A DNA stretch of 64,000 nt from Aphrophora alni (lineage: Eukaryota; Arthropoda; Insecta; Hemiptera; Aphrophoridae): positions 73,177,712 to 73,241,711 of the forward strand of contig OY740769.1 of the NCBI GenBank assembly GCA_963513935.1. The letters run 5' to 3'. The notes beneath the pieces were generated by a model. It was given only the letters and a program-made list of their open reading frames with translations, did not search any database and was not told where the DNA came from. Below, one piece after another: positions 58,601 through 64,000 of this stretch; the first letter of the stretch is position 1, and the number at the start of each line of letters is the position of its first letter. Both the position numbers and the translations under genes were made by a program.

Positions 58601-60055
58601 TACTAGGCCTACATACCTTACTTCTTAAGAATGCATAATTTTTTCATTGCACAAGATCACTATTTTTCATCGAAAAATCACAATTTAAAAACTATTAAAT
58701 CCGACGTAGTTATACGTTAGACATAATGGCAAATGTTCACATTTACGTCTCACATATGTTACTAAAGATATTTCAATCTATAATATCCATGATCACAGAT
58801 CACTTGATATGCTGTTAGTCCTCCATATTAATTTAATTTCAAATTATTAACTTTAATAAACTTACGATAAGTTTGGCCAGGTGGTTTATATATATATATA
58901 TATATATCCTTACTATCGGACCTAATAAAACCAAATATATAGAGATATGATTACAATACCAAGATGAAGGACTCACAGATTCAGGAGATCATGCAGAGGT
59001 TTATTGGCATCATCGCTTGTAGTAACATAACCAAAGCAGGATTCCCTTGTTTTAAATTGTTATTTATTGCATAAATAATGTATTTTATTCATTGAGAATA
59101 GTGTTGGGACAAATGCCATAATTAGGCTAGTAGGATGTGAATTGTACATAATAAGGTATGTATTTAATGATTTCACAATATAGAAGCAAATACTCAACAT
59201 GTATGCTACAACCCATTTACAGTATAGGCCCCCTACCCAAATAATGGACCTAACACTAGAAAACTGGAAATTGTTTTTTTTATTGCTCATAAAAATGTTA
59301 CTATTCTTATGAAGATATGTAGTAAAAAAATAACGAAAAAAAATCAAAATTGAGGGGTAATTATTTACTGCGACTGCAACCAGTCTTTTTGACAATTTAA
59401 AAAAAAAATCATGTTCTAGGCTACATACCTTATTTTTATTAACAATAAAATAAGTTTTCAGTGCGGAGCAAACTTTTTCACAGAATTTTTTTTTTTTTTT
59501 CAACTTTTCTAGGCTAAGGTCCATTAAGTGAATTACATGTTAAAATAGGTTTGTACACGAATTTTTACCTTACAAGGTCAAAATAAGATAGCTATATGTA
59601 TATCTGACCTATGTGTAAATTTGGAAAAAAAGAAGAAATTGTGGTGTATTCCCAAGCGGCACCCATTAAAGTATTAATGTTGCTTGACTTCGGTGATCTA
59701 TAAATGCATTGAATACTATAGTTTTGAAATCGTTACCTTTTTGTGAAAAAGTTAGCTCCATAATGAAAATTTATTTTATTATTAATAAAAAGGTATGCAG
59801 AAAATAATTTTTTTTTTTTTTTAATAGCCAAAAAGACTGGTTGCTGTCACAGTAATCAATTACCAATTGAGGTGCTGTAGAAAATAATTACCAACCAAAC
59901 ATAAGTTCTTCAAATTTCTAATCAAATCTTACCCATGACTGGTGTTCTTGTTCCAGTAGTAATAATTCATTTTCATCATTACGAGGTTTATCAATATTAA
60001 ACCACAAAGAATCTACAACTTTTGGTGTCAATCCAGGAAATAAGGGAATGGACAT
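50721..60055 (-). CDS. Anaphase-promoting complex subunit 15 homologue, three coding exons
   Basis: Exons 60055-59933, 55534-55475 and 50882-50721 join in phase 0 to give 114 residues (human protein ~121). Exon 1 reads MSIPLFPGLTPKVVDSLWFN, then IDKPRNDENELLLLEQEHQS and W, matching the conserved MS.LFP.L.P...DSLWF..D.P..DE.EL...E..HQ.W start. Exon 2 reads LNNIGQKDGDFVPIGKTATE, matching L..I..KD...VPIGK..(S/T)E. Exon 3 starts CQDDEEDEEEEDDNDDDESD, the acidic tail, and ends SGPR and TAG. APC15 is a small APC/C subunit that promotes Cdc20 turnover and release of the mitotic checkpoint complex in the nucleus. The ATG follows from the family alignment. Introns of 4.4 and 4.6 kb are loaded with transposon relics. 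All splice sites are GT-AG. Confidence 0.93.
52547..52681 (-). CDS. Candidate 135-bp exon inside the APC15-like intron
   Basis: Minus strand, acceptor TTCCTTTGTAG and donor ACAG|GTAGTT, with an open frame of 45 codons: ILHLPYTNKPASNPFNPLPM, SNQDRKCILYQNVQQDVLDS, SKNYR. The length is a multiple of three. In the phase set by APC15-like exon 2 it would meet a stop, so it is not a simple cassette exon of that gene. NPF......+CIL...D.KN.R faintly recalls the start of mitochondrial ribosomal protein S18C, but the second Cys is missing and no following LLSQF exon was found. It could be a nested gene, a poison exon or a pseudogene. Confidence 0.35.
53760..54790 (-). pseudogene. mariner transposase relic
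   Basis: Minus-strand reading recovers the mariner order across many shifts. Near 54740: KVYGKNIMSDRMV, then RHFSDRRGYIHEDVQNWQSL, then VSDDLL (HTH and linker). KIMCTLFWARKVVLLV lies near 54320 (first catalytic Asp region, FWDRKG changed to FWARKV), then KIINTAC.CET. LLFHDNAWLDTEYNTQDLIT (~54180) contains the second Asp (LHDNARPH degraded), then PPYSPDLDLVTF (third Asp, YSPDL). The FWD Asp is lost and stops abound. It sits in the same orientation as the host gene, inside its second intron. Confidence 0.82.
54973..55004. repeat. (ATA)n microsatellite
   Basis: About eleven ATA/TAA units. Confidence 0.95.
55475..55534 (-). CDS. APC15-like coding exon 2
   Basis: 20 codons in phase 0-0. The acceptor is a T9 tract plus AG, and the donor is GAG|GTAAGA. 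It encodes the family-diagnostic VPIGK motif. Confidence 0.92.
55571..55611. repeat. Poly-A tract (~41 A)
   Basis: On the minus strand this is a long T run 36 bp upstream of APC15-like exon 2, so it adds to that exon's polypyrimidine environment. Confidence 0.95.
56126..56240 (+). repeat. Second copy of the RTR(V/L)GQERPDRK segment
   Basis: TTGGTCAAGAGAGACCTGATAG is identical to 22.9 kb, with ~100 bp of flanking similarity in opposite orientation. The frame reads VRTRLGQERPDRKDEIERSN, then PRTYEKECRSN and a stop. It abuts the left arm of the inverted repeat at 56.24 kb. Confidence 0.6.
56236..57180. repeat. ~945-bp structure with ~200-bp inverted arms around a mariner fragment
   Basis: The left arm (56236-56448) and right arm (56978-57180) are reverse complements at high identity: CCTAGCCACAGATCATCTGT, GTAATCACTAAAATGAGC and GATGTAGATTATAAACC. 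A small tandem expansion, TCTACAGCAAAATTTTGG x2 then TCTACAGCAAAAGGGGATGG x2, sits at the inner edge of the left arm. No clear target duplication. Confidence 0.8.
56527..56800 (-). pseudogene. mariner transposase fragment (catalytic core)
   Basis: The minus strand encodes TKPRKLKQEPSTRKIVATVF, WDRKSVLLIDFLPRGMTINA, ERYCETLTKLRRAIQ, then GVVLLHDNTRPHAAA. This covers the first two mariner catalytic Asps (FWDRK..LL.DF and LHDN.RPH), both intact. It stops before the YSPDL third Asp and lacks the HTH. Better preserved than the 53.8-54.8 kb relic, it comes from a different, younger mariner. Confidence 0.88.
56808..58870. repeat. Cluster of diverged direct and inverted copies of a third dispersed repeat
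   Basis: TTTTGGTACTTCAAAAGTGT, then CTTGCGACACCTAATATGATCT (56817) recurs directly at ~57186, inverted at ~57377-57425, and in diverged form at ~57946, ~58240 and ~58440. ACGTTAGTCAAGTTAGTGAA-type blocks recur at ~57520, ~57570 and ~58080. It suggests nested insertions of one non-autonomous family inside the host intron. Confidence 0.65.
58608..58790 (+). repeat. Dispersed repeat, also at the right window edge
   Basis: CTACATACCTTACTTCTTAA, then AATTTAAAAACTATTAAATC, GTTAGACATAA.GGCAA and CGTCTC...GTTA(C/G)TAAAGA align directly with 63825-64000. Confidence 0.78.
58871..58910. repeat. GTTTGGCCAGGTGGTTTATA motif with (TA)n
   Basis: The same 16-18 bp motif followed by TATA repeats occurs at 61360 inside the Merlin element, where it forms a palindrome. 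A weaker relative, AAGTCAGGTGGCTATATATA, is at ~58122. Confidence 0.7.
59356..59864. mobile_element. 509-bp Merlin-type MITE with 8-bp target duplication
   Basis: The termini GGTAATTATTTACTGCGACT and the inverse ending CAGTAATCAATTACC are flanked by AATTGAGG at 59348-59355 and 59865-59872. The inverted arms run ~130 bp with matching CAACCAGTCTTTTTG, AATAAAATAAGTTTTCA / TGAAAATTTATTTTATT and AACTTTTTCACA blocks. An 8-bp duplication with GGTAATTAT termini is shared with the Merlin element at 61172. The interior has no transposase. The 154-codon minus frame (59060-59524) is produced by this element and its flank. Confidence 0.85.
59933..60055 (-). CDS. APC15-like coding exon 1
   Basis: 41 codons. 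The donor is TGG|GTAAGA. Upstream, TTTTGCTTAG|TGTCTAG at ~60083 looks like an acceptor, so 60082-60056 would be the tail of the 5' UTR. Confidence 0.92.
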
Positions 60056-60648
60056 GATTCGTGAAATTTCATACACTAGACACTAAGCAAAACGTGTAGA
60101 ATTAAACTGATTTAAAATTGGACAATTTCAATATTTAACTTGCACAATAATTAATTAAACTCTTAGGCTTAACAGTAAGAGTAAACACTATAGCTGATTG
60201 TGGACATGTGGAGCAGCTGATCACTATCACTACAATATAAAAACAATTTAAAATAAACAGCTGTTCTTTCTATTGTTTACCATAATGTTGTCGACTTTGA
60301 TTTGTTTGATCATGAATTTGGTAAATCTTGGTTCTAATGGAACATTTGTTTTTTTAATAAAATTTCCTCCACCTTTGTATGATGAAAATTGTGTTTCGTT
60401 TAAAAGAACAATAATTTCATATTCTTGTTAAACCTTTTTCTAATGAATATTTGCATACAGAGATGACGACACGACTAAGAGTGTTTTTATTCTCAAATAA
60501 TAATTAAAACTTTATTTTATTTAGGTCCAAAACGATAACAATCTTTCTCATTTTTCAAATTCAATATTTTAGGCGTAGTCTACACTCGTACAGCAGTATC
60601 ACCAACTTATTTTTCCCAACCGGTCACCGGTCTCGATCTTTTACATAC

Positions 60649-60700
60649 CTTGCTTCAAAGTTAAAATCAGTTCCTTTCTTTCTTGAAGTAAGGTTTAAAA
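60649..60700 (-). promoter_or_regulatory. Candidate 5' UTR exon of the APC15-like gene
   Basis: TTTGAAGCAAG|GTATGT at 60649/60648 is a good donor on the gene's strand, 570 bp upstream of the candidate acceptor at ~60083. The exon's 5' limit is not visible. Its sequence can also be read as LLQERKELILTLKQ, so a coding exon is not excluded. Confidence 0.4.
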
Positions 60701-60849
60701 ATAAGTATAATTTTAATGGGAGGAGAAAACACAAACGTTAAATAATGTCAATTGCATTATAGTAAAGCGCGTTATTACTAGTTCAGCAGATATTAATTTC
60801 CCTCACATTGCTGGCTGTCTAGTTATAGTAATAGTCTTCTACAATTATT
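60701..60849. promoter_or_regulatory. Shared bidirectional promoter interval
   Basis: Roughly 150 bp separate the candidate first exon of the APC15-like gene (minus) from the ATG of the divergent plus-strand gene. There is no TATA box in a clear position. AGTTCAGCAG (~60780) could be an initiator. Confidence 0.4.
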
Positions 60850-60930
60850 ATGATTGCCAAACCATGTATCTTCAACAAAATCGCTTCTACGAACCATATT
60901 TCTTTTATAAAGAAGTTAGGAATTTTAAAT
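60850..60930 (+). CDS. First coding exon of a divergent gene, mitochondrial-presequence-like
   Basis: An ATG preceded in frame by TAG 15 nt upstream opens 27 codons, MIAKPCIFNKIASTNHISFI, then KKLGILN, and ends at a perfect GTGAGT donor (60931). Its composition (K, S, hydrophobic, no acidic residues) is that of a mitochondrial targeting peptide. It lies head to head with the APC15-like gene. A possible continuation near 62107-62187 (ASAYINSYGKSCVIARCLCS, then SAQIS and a stop) has only a weak acceptor. The downstream exons probably lie beyond the window or were missed. The product is not identified. Confidence 0.55.
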
Positions 60931-61354
60931 GTGAGTAATAACACCTATTATATGTTTTATTTGATTTAAGTCTGTTTTAATTGTACATTATTTATTTTTA
61001 TATTGTTATATTATTGTAATTGTTGAGGTTAAGTGGGAAAGCAGACCCAAGGTCCCATCTTTGTTCATAAAGGTTATTTTATTCTAACCTAACCTAGGCT
61101 AGTAAGAGCTTTCTCAAAATACCAACCTCCTAGTTATTATACATTGCCTATACCCTAAAAGAATATTTTTAGGTAATTATATAGCAGAGCTGCCTCACTT
61201 CAAAATCAATTTTTATGGGTTTTATTCTTCAAATAAATGTTGGAAAAATATTTTATTATCGAAAAAAAGTGTCGGAAAGATGATTACATAATACAATTAC
61301 ACAAGTAGTTTTTTCGTGAACATACTCATGACATTCACTTCAATAAACGTATGG

Positions 61355-61408
61355 AAGGTTTGGCCAGGTGGTTATACATATATATATAGCAACCTGGCCA
61401 AACCTTTC
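61355..61408. repeat. Palindrome AAGGTTTGGCCAGGT...ACCTGGCCAAACCTT
   Basis: A 15-bp perfect inverted repeat around a TA-rich loop, inside the Merlin element at the internal deletion junction. Confidence 0.85.
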
Positions 61409-61445
61409 GTGACATATAATAATACAGCCCTACATATGCGTACAC

Positions 61446-61680
61446 TGAAGCACATACGCAGACAATTGAACGTCAATGGAGGGAGGTGCGAGGAAATGTG
61501 CTGCAATATGGAAATTCAAAACAACATTTCCATGGCCATATAGCCGAATTTATGTTTAAGAGAAAGTACAATGAGTATAATAATCGTTTTCATCATTTAT
61601 GGCGAATTACGAGTGAAATACATTTAAATTCAATAAATTCCTCATCTACTGAATTTGCAGCAGAATTTGACTCTGATTAA
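61446..61680 (+). pseudogene. Merlin transposase, C-terminal fragment
   Basis: The frame reads EAHTQTIERQWREVRGNVLQ, YGNSKQHFHGHIAEFMFKRK, YNEYNNRFHHLWRITSEI and ends in an acidic tail, EFAAEFDSD, with TAA. HT.TIE..W...(R)......G.......Y..EF..(K)R matches the end of the ISXO2/Merlin domain and holds the third catalytic residue, the Glu of TIE. The first two acidic residues and the zinc-finger N terminus are deleted. The reading frame itself has no stop, so deletion was fairly recent. Confidence 0.85.
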
Positions 61681-62559
61681 GATTTTCTTGTGTAATCTTG
61701 TGAAATTATGTTATGTAATCATCTTTCCGACACTTTTTTTCGATAGTAAAATATTTTTCCAACATTTATTTGACGAATAAAACCTTTAAAAATTGATTTT
61801 GAAGTGAGGCAGCTCTGCTATATAATTACCTATTTTTACAGTAATTGTTTACAAAAACAGTTACCAGTATTTTTTGTGATTAAAAAAAGTTCTACATAGT
61901 TCCTTATTTCTTAATGGTAAATGTTCAGTTTATATCCCATTGCGATTTAATATTGAAATTTAATGAAATCATATTGTACATACCGGTACCTCATTATTAA
62001 ACAATTAGATCATCCTTTAGCTTGGAAGACCCTTTTCAACTAACAAAATCCATTGTTTCTGTCTAAAATAAGCAATTTAAAAGTATAAAATCCTATGCTT
62101 ATCATGTTAAGGCATCTGCCTACATTAATTCCTATGGCAAATCGTGTGTCATCGCTCGATGTTTATGTTCATCTGCGCAAATATCTTAATAGTTAATTGA
62201 ATTCTGTAATTTTTAAATTGCATTTTTTCTGTGAAATATTTAGACCCACATTTAAAACTTATTTTATTATTAAGAAATAAGTTATGTAATACATGAATAA
62301 AAAAAAAACATGCCAAAAATATCGGTATATTTCTTAGTAGGCTAAACAATTGCCCATTTTTACAAATATAATTTTATTGCCACTAGATAATTATGGTTTA
62401 TTCTAATGACATGCTATTTGTTATAAATATGTACAGTAGGGTAAGGGTATTTTAATTAAAAAAAACAATGTTTTTTTTTCTAATTCTTTACTTTAGATTA
62501 ATTTAGATGTGGGTTTACGTAAACATGGAGAAACATAGCCTATCACCATAAACTGAACT

Positions 62560-62640
62560 TGAAATGCTCCACAAGTCCGAACTATTAAAAAATAAATACA
62601 TGTCTAAACCAACTGAGCTACACCACTCTCTAATGTAGGG
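62560..62640 (-). repeat. tRNA-derived SINE head
   Basis: The minus strand at 62626-62603 reads GTGGTGTAGCTCAGTTGGTT, then TAG, a near-perfect tRNA D-arm/A box. The expected B box downstream (~62560) is degenerate (AAGTTCAGTTT). It fits a SINE or pseudo-tRNA, not a working tRNA. Confidence 0.55.
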
Positions 62641-62648
62641 TAAAATTT

Positions 62649-62840
62649 GAAAGGACCATTCTAATGTTTTTGCTTTTTTTTGCAAAACAAAAGTTCTACC
62701 AAAAACTATTTAAAAAAAACTTTTTTCACAGAAACAAAATTTTTGAAAGGACCATTCTGATGTTTGTTTTTTTGCAAAACAAAAAACTGTCCTATCAAAA
62801 ACTATTTTTAAAAAAAACTTTTCACAGAAACAAAATGTTA
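62649..62840. repeat. Two-copy 96-bp tandem repeat
   Basis: GAAAGGACCATTCT(A/G)ATGTTT at 62649 and 62745, followed by matching TTTGCAAAACAAAA, CAAAAACTATTT and CACAGAAACAAAAT blocks. The 69-codon frame at 62664 is this repeat translated. Confidence 0.92.
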
Positions 62841-62999
62841 ATCATGCAAATGAAAACTATGGGAAATACATAACTAAATGTTGACTTGGAGAAGTTCACT
62901 ATAACGTTTACAAGTTGATTGGTTTTATAACAGTCAACATGGCACTAAGTGTCATTAAATTTTATTTTTATATCAATATAATAAATTACTAAATAATAT

Positions 63000-63700
63000 A
63001 TATCAGCAGCCTGACATTGTAGAGCGTGTGCATCAGTCACTAATGAAACGTGTGGTTTCTTGTGTTAGAATGGATGGAGGACACATTGAGCATTTTTGTA
63101 GTTTGTATATAATTTTATTTATTTAATTACTTAACTTTTTTATTTAAATAAATAAAATTAATAATAATTTATAAGGCCTAATAATTATTAACTAATTTCC
63201 ATAATTTCTTATTTTTATTACATTTTTTAAAATTATTAAGTAGGTCTAAATTATTTAAACAAATTATTTTATAGTTAGTTAATAACTTTAAAATATTTGA
63301 GTATTTTGAGTATTGTTGACATCTACCGAGAAATATATTTTTGTTTTTTGTGGATATATCTGTTATCCTTTAATCTATAGACAAAATTAAAAAAACCAAA
63401 TGTGTTTGTTAATAACTAGGTAAATTTGTGGTATCTTGTAATTTTTTGTAAAGTTTAGCGGTTTTTGAGATATTTGACATTAAAGATTTTAAAAGGCCAC
63501 CATTTAAAAAATATTCAATAGAACATTCTAGTTTTTCGTACAGTGGACAGTAGTTTTTATTGTTTTGATAAGCAGTTATGCAACAAATAGGTACCTATAC
63601 AAAGTTTGACCTCATTGTCTGATATTTTTTCATCAGTATGTTATGTAGAATCACTTCCCAGAGTTTGGCCTCGCCTGTAAAATACACCCTGTATAATGAA
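63000..63700 (+). pseudogene. Tc1/IS630-type transposon 3' end
   Basis: The frame at ~63009 reads QPDIVERVHQSLMKRVVSCV, then RMDGGHIEHF, matching the (R)...C....GGH.EH(L/F) C-terminal tail of Tc1-like transposases. About 550 bp of AT-rich 3' sequence follows, with AAAGGCCACCATTT, and ends at ACACCCTGTATA (~63686), a terminus-like inverse of the ACAGGGTG end at 42150. Only the 3' portion remains. Confidence 0.55.
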
Positions 63701-63824
63701 TATTTGAAATTTAGGAGGTTATGTGATTAGATTTCTTATGAAATGTATAGAGTATAGAGTAGGCCTATAACATATAGAGTAGCTGGTACAGCTAATTTTG
63801 GTTAATTTTATTTAATTCCTCTAC

Positions 63825-64000
63825 TACATACCTTACTTCCTAAGAAGAAATTACTTTCTCATTGCGAAATTAAATTTTTCACCAAAAATTCAGAATTTAA
63901 AAACTACGAAATCCATGTTTTTTATAGGTTAGACATAAAGGCAATTCTTCACATTCGCGTCTCGTACGTTAGTAAAGAAATGCAATGTTTATATCTGTGA
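63825..64000 (+). repeat. Dispersed repeat copy running off the right edge
   Basis: A direct, diverged copy of 58608-58790: CTACATACCTTACTTC, AATTTAAAAACTACGAAATCC and GTTAGACATAAAGGCAATTCT. Confidence 0.78.

Larger units (their letters stand above)
61172..61830 (+). mobile_element. 659-bp internally deleted Merlin transposon, long TIRs, 8-bp TSD
   Basis: The ends GGTAATTATATAGCAGAGCT and the inverse AGCTCTGCTATATAATTACC are flanked by identical TATTTTTA (61164-61171 and 61831-61838). TIRs extend ~125 bp at >90% identity, through the GTGTCGGAAAGATGATTACAT block. The interior encodes the C-terminal part of an ISXO2-like DDE transposase (separate entry). An 8-bp duplication, GG termini and an ISXO2 domain are the defining features of the Merlin superfamily. 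It lies in the first intron of the divergent gene. Confidence 0.94.

Noticed and set aside
59060..59524. 154-codon minus-strand frame, one of the longest in the window
   Set aside because: It crosses the end of the Merlin-type MITE. Its start is poly-Lys from a T-run, and its composition follows the AT-rich repeat. No motif or splice evidence.
61086..61101. Telomere-like CCTAA repeats (CTAACCTAACCTAGG)
   Set aside because: Only two units, with no tandem extension, so chance or transposon sequence is likely.
62664..62873. 69-codon frame rich in Phe and Lys
   Set aside because: It is the translation of a two-copy 96-bp tandem repeat.

Overview
The window is very AT-rich eukaryotic DNA. It holds tandem satellites, hundreds of short stop-interrupted frames, small exons with GT-AG splice sites, and decayed animal-type transposons (Penelope-like, Jockey/CR1-like LINEs, mariner, hAT, Merlin, and pogo/Tigger-like with a Pipsqueak helix-turn-helix). 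This points to an arthropod, most likely an insect. The repeat style suggests a hemipteran, but that is inference. No bacterial operon, rRNA gene, CRISPR array or intact transposase is present. The longest open frames are artefacts of repeats.

Layout. 1-2.48 kb is a ~235-bp satellite with a 643-bp higher-order unit. 4.36-5.30 kb is a ~42-bp minisatellite. 7.4-8.6 kb is a Jockey-like LINE relic on the minus strand. 8.8-25.9 kb is mostly anonymous DNA with copies of one interspersed repeat family, a fold-back element carrying a hammerhead ribozyme, a reverse transcriptase scrap, possible exons, and a CpG-dense promoter-like island at 23.9-24.1 kb. 25.9-28.7 kb is a degenerate ~31-bp minisatellite. 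29.7-30.7 kb has a diverged satellite fragment beside a Penelope-like GIY-YIG relic. 31.6-34.1 kb is a LINE reverse transcriptase split by a 458-bp MITE with a perfect 7-bp target duplication. 36.2-37.1 kb is a hAT relic. 42-47 kb holds Tc1-type, LINE and pogo-like relics.

Genes. From 50.7 to 60.65 kb the minus strand carries a split gene that ordinary ORF calling misses. Three coding exons of 123, 60 and 162 bp, all joined in phase 0 with GT-AG introns of about 4.4 and 4.6 kb, encode a 114-residue homologue of anaphase-promoting complex subunit 15 (ANAPC15): a conserved N-terminal block, a VPIGK motif and an acidic tail. Its introns hold mariner relics and a Merlin-type MITE. About 200 bp upstream, on the opposite strand, a 27-codon first exon with a perfect GTGAGT donor starts a second gene with a mitochondrial-presequence-like N terminus. 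The two form a head-to-head pair sharing a short promoter. An internally deleted Merlin element with an 8-bp target duplication sits in the first intron of this second gene. Its later exons were not found.

The most notable finding is the structural hammerhead ribozyme in the fold-back element at 14.3 kb, with a diverged relative at 48.4 kb and a decayed version just after the Penelope-like ORF at 30 kb.
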